Shown here: positions 28,331-38,904 of the stretch, piece by piece
Layout: the number at the start of each line of letters is the position of its first letter
Position numbering within the stretch: position 1 is the first letter of the stretch
Assembly (NCBI GenBank): GCA_965644315.1
Contig: CBFFRQ010000032.1
Coordinates: 558,001 to 622,000 of the forward strand
From: Caecitellus pseudoparvulus
Lineage: Eukaryota > Bigyra: Bicosoecida
DNA: 64,000 nucleotides
Direction of reading: 5' to 3'
The notes under the pieces: generated by a model
Seen by the model: only the letters and a program-made list of their open reading frames with translations
Databases searched by the model: none
What the model was told of the DNA's origin: nothing
Position numbers and translations under genes: made by a program

Positions 28331-31177
28331 ATGGCAGCGGACGACGCTCAAGGCAAAGCTGGTGCTGCACTGTGGGGGCACCTGCATGCTCTGCGAGCTG
28401 CACAGCCCCCTGCTCCGACATCTGTGCAGCCGTGGAGGAGTGGTGAAGAAGCTGGTGTGCTGGTGAGGAGCAGCTTCCCTGACGTTCGTGCAGGCAGTCG
28501 GTGCTCCCAAGTGCAGTGGTGGGGAGCGACGGAGGACTCGTACAGCACGTCACCCGCCCTTCCTGCCACACCCGGCGTGATATCCTCCACGATCAGTCCC
28601 TCCGGAAGGTTCATCGTGGTCTTCCGTAAAGTCGGGGAGGGCAGCAAGGCCAGCCAGGTGGCAGAAGTGCGCAGCCGGGAAGGTGTGATTCTCACCACGA
28701 CACCACTTGACAAGGCCCATGGCGAGGTACGGACGGGGTCAGACTTTGGAGGTGTTGCGTGGCTGCCTGACGAGACGGCAGTGGTGTACTGTGCCGAAGC
28801 CAAGGAGCCTGACAAGCCAGCCTTCTGGGATGCTTGGCACACTGAGCGGGCCACGCCAACCAAGCCAAAAGACAGCGCAGAAGCCGATGATATGACTCCT
28901 TCGACGCCACCTGCTGCAAAGAGTCAAGTGGGTGAGGCGTTCCGATACGCTGAGGACTGGGGTGAGCAAATGGTGGGCACGGCGCGCCCCCTGCTTCACC
29001 TGCTGCAGCCATGGAGCGGCCGCAGCCCCACGCCGATCCCCGTGCCAGAGGCACTGCAGCAGCGCCTTGCTTGGGGGGATCCAGTGGTGACTCCTGACGG
29101 CAAGTGGGTTTTTGCGGTGGCCACAGCCACCCTGCCTCGGCGTCTGGGTCGCATCTACTGCCTGCAGCGCCCGCAAGGCGTCTTCGCCATCTCAGTGGCC
29201 GAGTGGGTGAGCAGCCTGGAGGCATCAAATCCGTCAGCAGGCAGCGCACCCTCTGGCGAGGCTGCCGATGCAGTGGTGTGTGACGTCACCTTGGTGTCGG
29301 CTCAGGAGGCGCAGGCGCGCTCCCCACGCCTGTCCCCAGATGGCTCCACCTTGGTGTTCCTGGGCCGTGGCAGTGCCCCAGAAGATGCCAATGTGCTGAG
29401 AACACACAACGGAAGTTTTGCCCTGCGTTGCTTTGACGTCGCTGCCTGGACTGCACAAGGGCACCCCAGCGCCGAAGTCTCAAACAGCGCACCTGCCCCC
29501 GCTGCAGACACTGCACCCCTGCACGATGTCGTGTACAAGGCTGGGCTCTTACCCGCACAAAAGCAAGTGCCCCATGCCCTGCTCAGCACCCTCCTCCCCT
29601 ATATCGGCGACCAATGCCCCAACCTGCCATCTGAGTTGCAGGGTCAGCTGCCTGGTGATTTCCCCGGCTTGTACACTCTGGCGTTGCCCAGGCACCCCTG
29701 GAGCCCTGATGGCTCGACCCTCTTCCTGAGCACAGCATGGGCCTCCCGCATTGTGACTCTGTGGCTGCACCTGCAGGGTTCATCCCCGGCTGCGCGTGTG
29801 TCCGGCATCATGACTTCCCTGCAAGCTGTTGGACCGGATGGTGCTGCACCTCCCTCCCCGCGCGAGGTTCTGGCTGCTGCACTGGCGGGTGCCGAGGAAA
29901 GTGGCCAAGTTTCTCCTACGTCCGCAGCCCATTGGGAGTACGTCAGCGTCGTAGCCAAAGCTTGGGGGCCTCTCGGTCCGCTGGTGGCCGTCGGATGCCC
30001 CATCGCACATGAGTACTTGGCCACAGCCAATGTGGACTGGGAAGGCGGGCGAGTTACCTTGCAGCCACATGCGCAGCCCTGTGTTGCGCATGCCCAGGCT
30101 CTCGCAACTGCAAACAAGCTCGCGCCACCTTCGCCGGCACAAGCCAGTGGCACGCCCACATCATTTTCAGCTGCAAAGTGGCTCGCCAGCTGCACTTGGC
30201 GCGTGCTGCGCATCACGCCATCCCAGCTTCCGGATGTCTCTCACATTGAAGCGGTGTTGGTCCTTCCCCGCAGCTCCTCCCCCCTGCCCCTCATCGTCGT
30301 ACCTCACGGCGGACCGCACGGAGTGTACCCCACCCTCGCCTTCGAGTCAGTCGCCTTCTGGAGTGCCACAGGGCACGCCGTGCTCATGGTCAACTACAGA
30401 GGCAGCACTGGATTCGGTGATGTTGCCCTGAACACGCTCCCAGGCCGCTGCGGCTCCCTGGACATCTCTGACACCGTCGACGCCACCAGGGCCGCTCTTG
30501 CCTTGCCCACCCCGTGGGAAACACCCGCCCGGCAAGGTGAGTGGTTTGACCAAGCAGGAGCAGTCATCACTTGCGCAGCCCCGCCTTCTTCTGCCGTGCC
30601 TGAGGCGTGGATGACGCAGGCGCCGGGGTCAGCTGATGCCGCCCCGGCCGACCACTGGCTGGACCCTTCCCGTGTGTCCGTGATCGGTGGAAGCCATGGT
30701 GGGTTCATCGGCGGGCACCTGGTGGGCCAGCACCCCACCTTCTTCAAAGCAGCAGTGCTGCGGAACCCTGTCACCGACGTATCCCAAATGGTGGGTGTCA
30801 CAGACATTCCCGACTGGTGCTGGGTGGAGGCTGCAGGGGTGGCGGGAGAATCCCCGCACGCATACGACTTCACGGCGTTTAAGCCTCCACCGCCCGATCT
30901 CCTTGCTGCCATGCAGGCATGCAGCCCCATCGCCCATGTGCAGAAGGTCAAGGCTGCCGTGCTGCTTACCATCGGCGGCAAAGACAGGCGTGTGCCACCG
31001 TCGCAGGGCACGATGTACTACCACGCCTTGAAAGCGCAAGGTTCTCGTACTGCCATGCTGTGGTATCCAGACGATGTGCACTCCCTGGCCAAGCCTATCA
31101 CGGAGGCAGACGCCCTCATCCACATGGTCCTTTGGCTGCGCCAGCATGATGCTGGCCCGGCTGCCCCCGCACCATGA
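28331..31177 (+). CDS. APEH: Acylaminoacyl peptidase (APEH, S9C prolyl-oligopeptidase family)
   Basis: A serine peptidase that releases N-acylated amino acids from blocked peptides in the cytosol. The 948-residue intronless protein has an N-terminal beta-propeller (PSGRFIVVFRK, SPRLSPDGSTLVFLGRG, HPWSPDGSTLFLSTAWA) and a C-terminal alpha/beta hydrolase. Hydrolase landmarks are LIVVPHGGPHGVYP (oxyanion region), VNYRGSTGFGD, the nucleophile elbow GGSHGG with Ser788, Asp885 in GGKDRRVPP, and His917 in PDDVHSL. All three catalytic residues are present in the usual order and spacing. An Ala/Pro insert (about residues 730-770) widens the hydrolase relative to mammalian APEH (about 730 residues total). 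The start at 28331 is the first ATG that avoids overlapping the divergent gene. Confidence 0.92.
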   Translation: MAADDAQGKAGAALWGHLHALRAAQPPAPTSVQPWRSGEEAGVLVRSSFPDVRAGSRCSQVQWWGATEDSYSTSPALPATPGVISSTISPSGRFIVVFRKVGEGSKASQVAEVRSREGVILTTTPLDKAHGEVRTGSDFGGVAWLPDETAVVYCAEAKEPDKPAFWDAWHTERATPTKPKDSAEADDMTPSTPPAAKSQVGEAFRYAEDWGEQMVGTARPLLHLLQPWSGRSPTPIPVPEALQQRLAWGDPVVTPDGKWVFAVATATLPRRLGRIYCLQRPQGVFAISVAEWVSSLEASNPSAGSAPSGEAADAVVCDVTLVSAQEAQARSPRLSPDGSTLVFLGRGSAPEDANVLRTHNGSFALRCFDVAAWTAQGHPSAEVSNSAPAPAADTAPLHDVVYKAGLLPAQKQVPHALLSTLLPYIGDQCPNLPSELQGQLPGDFPGLYTLALPRHPWSPDGSTLFLSTAWASRIVTLWLHLQGSSPAARVSGIMTSLQAVGPDGAAPPSPREVLAAALAGAEESGQVSPTSAAHWEYVSVVAKAWGPLGPLVAVGCPIAHEYLATANVDWEGGRVTLQPHAQPCVAHAQALATANKLAPPSPAQASGTPTSFSAAKWLASCTWRVLRITPSQLPDVSHIEAVLVLPRSSSPLPLIVVPHGGPHGVYPTLAFESVAFWSATGHAVLMVNYRGSTGFGDVALNTLPGRCGSLDISDTVDATRAALALPTPWETPARQGEWFDQAGAVITCAAPPSSAVPEAWMTQAPGSADAAPADHWLDPSRVSVIGGSHGGFIGGHLVGQHPTFFKAAVLRNPVTDVSQMVGVTDIPDWCWVEAAGVAGESPHAYDFTAFKPPPPDLLAAMQACSPIAHVQKVKAAVLLTIGGKDRRVPPSQGTMYYHALKAQGSRTAMLWYPDDVHSLAKPITEADALIHMVLWLRQHDAGPAAPAP

Positions 31178-31347
31178 GGCAGCCAAATTCAAGATGCAGC
31201 GTCCATGGATGAAGATTTGCAATGCACATTGCTGCCTTGTGCCTTTGCTGCCGTGTGCAACTCTCTCCCTTGCTGCAGCTTCCCGGCGTGGTGCTGCCGT
31301 TTCAAGTCTGGCGTTTCACTCGATCAGCTGCCCTTCCAGGACGCGCC

Positions 31348-33122
31348 ATGGATCACGAATTCCAGCAAGTGTTCGAGCAGTTCATGGATGCAATCAAGCA
31401 TGCTGATTACTCGACCAGGGAGGCTGTGCTTGGCCTCCTTCGAATCCGGCTCACCACTCTCCTGGCAGCTGTGACCACCCAGGCTGGAGCTCAGGTGCAA
31501 GCGCAGTCCCCTCCCTCTGCAGAGTCAGCACAGGGCCCCGTGTCGCCTGTGGCTCCTGAAGGCAAACAGTCGGCGTGGCATGGCTCACTGTCAGACGTGA
31601 GATGTTTGCCCTGTCCCGGTTGTCACGCAGTCGCCGACGCACGGAAGCCGTCGCCTTGAACCGCAGGTGGAGATCGCCCTCTTCGACCGCATGCATGCCC
31701 ACGGCGATGCAAGGCAGATCTTCATCGAATTTGACCAGGTGGGCGCTGGGACTCTATCCCCTGGGGAGTTCCTCGCTGCCTCCAATGCCGTGAGTCCCGC
31801 CACACACCTGACACCGCGCACACACGCCACCTAGTATCTACCCTCCGTATTGAATACCGCCCCTGCAGTTGGGCGTGTACCTGTACCCAGAGGAGTTGGC
31901 CAGCATCGTTGGCAAGTATGACTTGGATGAGGACGGCCGTCTGGACTACGACGAATTCGTCAAGGCGGCTTCGCTGGCGCGGGGACACTGGTCCTCCACA
32001 TCTCGCGTGGCCGCGGCCCTGGCTGGGCGCCCACCCCCCTTGAAGCCCACCGACATCCCCATCGAGCCCAGCCCTGCAGAGGCACTGCATGACACGCTGG
32101 AAGCCATTCGGAGCAAGGTGTCCCAACACCACGCTTCCAGCCATCAGGCTTTCCTGGCTCTGAACCGCAAAGGCGACGCACACCTTTCCCTGTCAGAGCT
32201 GCGGACTGGCTTGGCTCGCTGGGGCTTGCCTGTGGCTGAAAAGGACCTGCGCATGCTGACCCGTGCCTACATGCAGGACAAGCGCAAACGCTTCCTGACT
32301 GCGCCTGACTTTGCCGCCTTCCTGGAGGGCAGCAGCAGAGGACGGGCACGGCCCATCGCAACACAGCAGAAGCTGCTGGTGCCTGCTGGCAGCTCCCAAG
32401 CCAGCGCGGTGAGCAAGGTGGTGGAGGTGGTGCGGCGCTGCGGCCAGCGGGCCAGTGCCGTCTTCCACGCGCTGGATGCCAATCGCGATGGCAGCATCAC
32501 ACCTGCCGAGTTCCGCCGTGGCCTGCTGGCCATGGGATACAGCATTGACCTGTGCACTGCCCAACAGGTGGTGAAGCAGTTCGACGTCGGGAAGGACGGG
32601 CGGCTGCAGTACCGTGAGCTGCTCAAGCTGCTGGCACACAACAAGCGCAGCGGCGCTGCACGCAGCCCCAGCCCTGCCAGCGGCCCCTTTGCCACGTCAC
32701 ATCGTGTGCGCAGCCGTGCAGCTGCAGCCCGGGCCACACGGCGTGCGGGGCTGTCCGGCACTGCCGCCCGGCAAGCCATTGCACAGCCACCCCCCGTGGC
32801 ATCCGTTCCCCCCGCCTTCGCCAGCGCTCCTCCCCCCACCGCCCCAATGCCCAGCGCAGCGCCCACTGCAGCTTTGCTGAAAGAGATCAGCGACGCCGTG
32901 TACGGCAGCAGCTTGGGTCCTGGTAAGCTGTACAAGTCGATGAAGCGGCACGGCCAGCTAGGGGTGCACGCTGCCGACCTCGTGTACGGCCTGCGCAAGG
33001 TGGGCGTGCAGGCACCACTCGGACAGGTGCAAGGCTTGGTTGAGGCTTTCGATGAGGACAAAGACGGCCAGTTATCCCTGCCTGAATGGCTTCACCTGCT
33101 GTCCGCTGCAGGATCCGCTTGA
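31348..33122 (+). CDS. EF-hand calcium-binding protein, three exons
   Basis: A 541-residue protein with at least four EF-hand-like loops, so probably a calcium-regulated protein. Exons are 31348-31596, 31667-31789 and 31869-33122. Introns are 70 bp (GTGAGA...CGCAG) and 79 bp (GTGAGT...TGCAG), both phase 0. Loops: DLDEDGRLDYDEF (about residue 142), DANRDGSITPAEF (about 327), DVGKDGRLQYREL (about 363) and DEDKDGQLSLPEW (about 520). Degenerate hands lie at FDQVGAGTLSPGEF and NRKGDAHLSLSEL. The first, third and fifth loops keep the D-x-D-x-D-G pattern. A basic Ala/Pro-rich linker separates hands 5 and 6. No kinase or other catalytic domain is present. It resembles long flagellar or cytoskeletal EF-hand proteins, but the role is unknown. 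Confidence 0.85.
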
Positions 33123-33295
33123 GCCAGGCTGTGTTTGCTGCAATGCACCCCCTCAGCACCACCGCAGCAGAGACTTTGGGCAGCCCGACCCACTTCCCAG
33201 TTGTCTCGCAGCATTTCCGGCTTGTTCGGCTGCAGTGTGCCATTGCGCCACGCCCAGCCACGCAACACGGCTGGCGCCGCGTCTTGCAGCACTTC

Positions 33296-33306
33296 CATTT
33301 CCGCAG
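33296..33306 (+). promoter_or_regulatory. TTTCCGC-type motif 57 bp upstream of CstF-77 gene
   Basis: CATTTCCGCAG in gene orientation, within the presumed 5' UTR or promoter of the gene starting at 33363. Confidence 0.35.
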
Positions 33307-33362
33307 CCTGCAGTCCAGGGCGACGGTGGACTGGACAACCAAGCCCCCAGTCGCCGCTAGCC

Positions 33363-36003
33363 ATGGCAAGTGAGGGAGGTGTTGACGCTGTTGATGCCAG
33401 TGCTCCTGTGGAGAAACCCCAAGCGGTGCAAGATGCAGAGGGGTTCGTTGCCGAGGACCCGTTTGACACTGTGGCGTGGAGCACCATCATGAACCACGCC
33501 AAGAGTCTGCCGGCTGGGCAAGCGCGGGACGTCTTTCAAGAGTTCCTGCGCATTTTCCCCACTTCCGTAGGTTCTGCTGCACCTTCCCTCACCATGCACT
33601 CCCTTGCCACGTCCTTCCCTCCGCTACCCTCCACAGGCCGCCCACTGGCAAGCGTTCGCCCGCAAGGAGATGGACGAGGGCAACTTGCAAGAAGCTGAGG
33701 CCATCCTGGCGCACGCGCTGCCGCGCATCCCTGATGTGTCTCTGTGGTCCTTTTACATTGACTACGTGCGGCAGACCCGCCTTGAGCCTGCGCTGGCGGC
33801 TGCGCAGGCCTCAACATCCAACCACGACTCTGCGGCCAAGCGCACCACGAAGGAGGTCATGGAGGCCCGCGAGGAGGTGACAGCAGCATACGACTTTGCC
33901 GTTCAACGCCTGGGCATGTGCCGTGGCGCCGAGCCGCTGTGGGAGGGCTACCTGCAGCACCTGGCCGCTGCGCCAGGGGAGGACGACCACCAAATCGCCA
34001 TGAACGCCGTGGCTCTGCGCAAAGTGTACCGCCAGGCAGTCATCTCGCCCCTTTCCAATGGCACGGAGTTGTGGACGCGGTATCGGCAGTGGGAGGAAGA
34101 ACAGGGCCCCTCAGCTGCCTCGGCAAGCGAGCTAGCCGCCCTCGACGCGCCCCGAGGCAATGCCCAGGTGGTCGCAGGCAGGCGCGAGGAGCTGTGGAGC
34201 GGCATCGTGCCGTCCACGCTGGCTCGGCCGCCGCCGGAGGCCCGACAAGGCCCCACCCCGCCCAGCGCTGCCCAGGCGGGCGAGCACCTGCGCAAGCAGC
34301 TGGTGAAGTGGCAGGCTCTGCTACTGTACGAGCTGAGCAACCCCCTGCACCTGCCGGCGGAGGCTTTCCACGCCCAAGCTCGCCTGACCTTTGAGCAGGC
34401 TCTCCTGTGCATGTCTGGCTTTCCCGACCTGTGGCAGCAGTACGCCATGCTGGAGGCCAGCCACGGCGAGCCGGCAGCTGCGATGGCGGTGTACCACCGG
34501 GGCATCGCTGCCAACCCCAACTGCAGCACCCTGACCTTCGCTGCAGCCGACTACATGGAGTCGGTGGGAGAGGGCCGTGCAGCGGTGGAGGTCCTGGAAG
34601 CACTGGTGGAGCGCAGTCCAGGCACTCTCGCCTACATCCTACTCATGCGCTCCACGCGCCGTGTGCTGGGCATGCGAGCGGCGCGGGCGGTGTTTGCCAC
34701 GGCACGTGGGGGAGAGTGCGCCACGCCTGAGCTGTTCTTGGCTGCAGCAGCGCTGGAGCGAGATGCCAACGGCGATGCCGAGTCCGCTGCGCGTGTGCTC
34801 AAGGCGGCCCACCGCAAGTTCCAGACCGACGCAGACTTCGCTGTGGCATACGTGGACATGATGGTGGGCATGGCTGACGACAGCAACGTGCGAGCCCTGT
34901 TCGAAAACATCTTGAACATCCTTCCCCATGACGTTGCCCGCCCAGTGTGGGACAGGTACGTCGCCTTCGAGCTGCGTCGGTGCCGAGCTGGAGGCAGTGT
35001 GGCCACCCTTGCCCGGGTGGAGCGCCGTCGGGCAGAGATGTACCCTGCCGACAAAGCAGCCTTCCCCAACCCTCTCCTTGCGCTCATGCACCGTTACCAG
35101 CACTTTGGCCTGCAGCCTGACTGCCCGGGCGACGTGGAGCTCACCAAGCGCCACCCCTTCACACCCTACCTCACCCACACCAAGCATGACACCCTCGTCC
35201 CGTCAGACAAGCGCCAGGCACAGTACACGGCAAGTAAGACGGCCTCAACCCTCCCTGCCATCCCCGGCTTCAGCATCGTGGACACTGCTGCCGCTCCTGG
35301 GTCCGGCGGGGTTCTGCGTGGCAATGGCGCCACCGCCACCCCCGCTGTGCCAGCCGGAAGCCCCGACTGGGTGGTGGACTTGCTGGAAGTGCTGCCACAG
35401 CCCAAGCCCGCGCACACGACAGCGGATGAAGAAGTGGAGTGCATCATGCGCGCCTTGCTCACGGCACCCCTGCCAGAGAAACCTCCAGTGGCACACCGCG
35501 TGTTGAAGCCTGCTCGGCCAAGCCACTCGACGCCCGCCATACCCATGGCCATGCCACCAGGGGCATTCCCTCGAGGGGCGCCACCCCCTCCCATGGGCAT
35601 GGCGCCCCCTATGCATGGCCAGCCCAGGCAAGGCCAGTGGGGTCCTGGGCACATGCAGCCCCCACCTCAGCACCACCAGCGCCCGCCACAGGGTCCAGGG
35701 CAGCCCTTCCACCAGCGGGGGCCCCCTGGACCTGGGTACGGGCAGCCACCCCATGGGCGAGCGCCTATGCCGCCCCAGCACCAGCACCAGCACCATCCAC
35801 AAGGGGGGCACCGACAGCCCCCCTCTCAGGGCTTCCCCCCCCCGCGTGGCATGCCTGGCGGCTTGGTCATCCAGGACACAGCTGCCCAAGGTCCGCCAGC
35901 CATGGGGGGGCAGCGCCGCCAACGGCCCCCTGGCCACCACCCGCCCTCCCATCAGATGCCTCCCTCGAAGCACGCCCGCGGCGGGGGGTACCAGCGCAGG
36001 TAG
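33363..36003 (+). CDS. CSTF3: Cleavage stimulation factor 77-kDa subunit (CstF-77/Rna14), two exons
   Basis: A scaffold of the mRNA 3'-end cleavage/polyadenylation complex, built of HAT repeats. Exons are 33363-33566 and 33637-36003; the 70-bp intron (GTAGGT...CACAG) is phase 0. Recognisable pieces run in order: DPFDTVAWSTIMNHAKSLPA, FLRIFPTSAAHWQAFARKEM, LWSFYIDYVRQTR, LWTRYRQWEEEQG, VDMMVGMADDSNVRALFENIL, ARPVWDRYVAFE and RRAEMYP, which is the CstF-77/Rna14 order. Predicted length is 856 residues. The last 150 residues or so are Pro/Gln/His/Gly-rich (low complexity) and end RGGGYQRR, unlike most CstF-77 tails. The stop is 36 bp from the stop of the convergent Myb gene. Confidence 0.9.
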
Positions 36004-36039
36004 AGTGGGCGGTGACAGTCGCTCAATGCATTGCCTCGC

Positions 36040-38566
36040 TCACAACGCCCGCCCTCGCTTAGCATCGCTCAGGGAAGGCGGCGCCAGGGCACGCTTGTGC
36101 CCGCCGGTGCGAGGCGGAGAGCCTGCTTCCTCCTCGGAGCTGTACACCAGCACACGCCCCGTGCTAGGGCTCTCGTCGCCTCCCGTCAAACCCAGCCGCG
36201 TCACAGCCGGCCGCACGCGCTGCTGCCGCAAGGACGGCTTCACGCCCCCTGCACGGCCCGCCTTCGTGGTGCTGCTGCGCTGTGCAACCAATGCAGCGGC
36301 TGTGTTGGGAGTGACAACGGAGAGAGGAGTCATGACGCCACCGCCGACAGACCCAGGGGAGGGGGCCATGCCTGGCCCCGGCCCTGGAGCAGGGGGCGGC
36401 GGCACTGAAGCGGAGGAAGTCCGCGGCGGCCTCAAACCGCCTCGTGAGGATGCCCTGGGGAGCCGACCCCCTCCTCGGGCGGTGGGACCGGCGGGTGGAA
36501 GGGGTGGCGCGGGGGCCTGCCCCGCAGCCAGGGGCCCCCTGCGAGCTGCCCTGCGCATGGCAATGCCTACACCTGCCTCGCCTGAGGAAGCCACCGCTGG
36601 GGCCAATGGCAGTGGCGCCATGGCGGCGGGCGTATCCCCCAGAGTCAAAGGGACACCGTCCCCTCGGCTGGGCGCCCTCTCGGCAGTCCCGCGCTCCACT
36701 GTCCCTCGCCCTGAGGCACCGTGGGAAATGCCCACCTTGGGTGTGTGTGGCGAAAATATTCCGTGCTGTGCAGAGGCGCTCATCGGGGCTGCTGTGGACC
36801 TGTGCGTGGACCCCGGGGCTGCTGGAGCTGTGCTGCCCTCCATCACCACCTCATCAAACACTCTCCCCAGCGCCACCTCACACCCCCGACCTTGCATGTC
36901 TGGGTGCAGACTGGCAAGGTATGCAGCGCTTTGAGCCGTGGCATCGTCTGAGAAGGCCGTGGACGCGCTGTCGCCGCTGGCAGGCGGGCGCTGAGCATGC
37001 CCTGCGCCGCTGCGCCGAGCATTAGGTGGCGTGGCCGCCTCTGACCCAGACGGCGGTGGCCTGGAAGCGGTGGGCTTCTCCACAACGCCTCCACTGGCGT
37101 CAGGCACAGCCCGAAGGCCAGTGGGCGCGGGGTCGTGGTCTGACCCGTTGCTGGCGGCAGACATGGACTGGGCACGGGTGAGGGCGAAGGGGACCAAGGG
37201 TGCACCGCGCGACTTGTTAGAGGCAGGAGGGGGGCCTTGATCAAACGTCCCACGGGAAGGGGCTGTCGTGTGGCCCTTGCTGCGAGAGGAAGGCAGTGCT
37301 GCTGCTTGAGCTGCGGCCAGCGCTGTGGACTGCCCGGCGGGTCGGCTGGCCATCATTGCCATGATTTGGGCAGCTTGCAGGTGGGGAGGGGAGATCAGTG
37401 ACAGTGCGGCTGCACGGGCCTGCGCAGCTGCCATCTGGTTCGCCGTGCCAGGCGGGGATCCAAACGCTGCTATGGCGGCACTGGCACCTGGCTGCCCCAA
37501 CGCCCCAGGCCAAAAGCCCTGAACGGTGCGGGGGGCGCCTGAGTTGGCAGCTGCTGCTGCCGCAGCAGCGGCAGAGATGGCCTGTGACGCTGACACCTTG
37601 GAGGTTCCTTGAGGCCGAGGGGCAGCCTTGGGCCCCCGCTTGCCCTTGCCCCCCTGAGTGTTCACAGACGCGGAGTTCGGGGCGGGGGATGCCGGGGAGG
37701 AGTCAGGGCTGCCTGATCGGGAGCTGCTGAAATGGCGCGTGGTGGCCTTGTGCCCTGCTGGCCGAGTCTTGAGCTTGTTTATCTCGGGGCCCAGCAAGCC
37801 TTGCTCCTTCATGCGCTGCAAGCAGGCCTTGCCGACGTCTGCGTCCGCGGTATCCGCCGCAATGATGCCTTCCGACAGCAGGGCCGGTTTAAGGCTGTCC
37901 ATGACACGCTTCAGCGTGGAATTGTACCTGTTCTTCACCATGTTGTCTGTGCGGCCTTCCAGTGCTGTAGCGATCGCGGCCCACTTGCTGCCGACAGTGA
38001 ACTTCATGGACAAGATCTGCTCGTCCTCCTCAGCCGTGAAGGGGCCCTTGTTCAAGTCGGGGTCCAAGTGATTGAACCAGCGCTCACGACACTGCTTACC
38101 CAGGCGGCGCCCCAGTTCCTGTGCATCCGAGCTCAAGTGTGTGCCGAGGGGCTGCGGGCGAGAGGACGCCTGAGCTGCGGAAGGCGCACGCGAGGGCCAG
38201 ACCCACCTTCGCGATGCGAGACCAGGACTTGGTGCCATACTTGCCGACAAGCTCCACGACTTTGGCATCCTCCTGGGGGGAGAAGCTTTGTGTTGTGCTG
38301 CATCTGCGTACTCTCGGCGCTGCAGCGCTCCCAACGCACGTTTGGGGTCCATGAGCCCTTGACAAAGTTCGACGGAGCGGAACTACCGCCTCCACTGGAG
38401 CCGTGAAACACCCGCGTTGGAGCGGCCTGCTAAGGACAGGGAGTGGAGAGGAGAGTGAACACACGGCAAAGTGATCCACACTTGCCTCACGCGCGTGGCT
38501 GGCACGCACATTGGACGATGTGGCACTGCTGGAAGTTGCCCGCTTTGAACGCCCTCGGCCAGACAT
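36040..38566 (-). CDS. R2R3 Myb transcription factor, at least two exons
   Basis: A DNA-binding regulator. The second coding exon is 38118-36040 and the preceding one ends at 38207. The 88-bp intron (GTGGGT...CACAG, phase 0) joins GTKSWSRIAK to ELGRRLGKQCRERWFNHLDP, making repeat R2. R3 follows as KGPFTAEEDEQILSMKFTVG..WAAIATALEGRTDNMVKNRYNS, with the expected spaced tryptophans (first Trp of R3 replaced by Phe, as is normal). After the DNA-binding region come about 550 residues of Ala/Pro/Ser-rich low-complexity sequence and a KRALAPPSLSDAKRGRAL tail. The ATG at 38566 (MSGRGRSKRATSSS) is in frame, but the region 38380-38500 looks poorly coding and contains a possible further intron (GTGAGG near 38495), so the 5' end is approximate. 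Confidence 0.85.
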
Positions 38567-38904
38567 GTTTGAACCAGCACCGCCTTCAGACTTCGCCCAA
38601 AGTCAGACGCAGCCGACTGCGAGCGGTTGACCGGGTCAACAAGCTTCAAGCTCCACTACACTGTGTAGTTGTGAGCTACCTGCTTTGCAGGCAGAGAAAG
38701 GAAGCCGAGGCTGGCCTCACAAGTTTCCCGCTCGAGCGCTGCCGTTGAAGGTGCAGTGCAGCACACCGGCCTGCATCAACACAGGTCTGGTCAACGTAGC
38801 AAGTGGATCGAGCGCATGTACTGGTTGTGGATTTTATGAAAATTTTCAAACTGAGCTTGGGAGAATCGCGCTGCTGCACTCAGAGACCCCCGGGATAAAC
38901 CATT
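38567..38904. other. Intergenic region upstream of Myb gene
   Basis: About 340 bp between the Myb start (minus) and the stop of the acidic-repeat gene (minus). A plus-strand ORF running from here into the repeat array is a shadow of the array. No gene recognised. Confidence 0.5.
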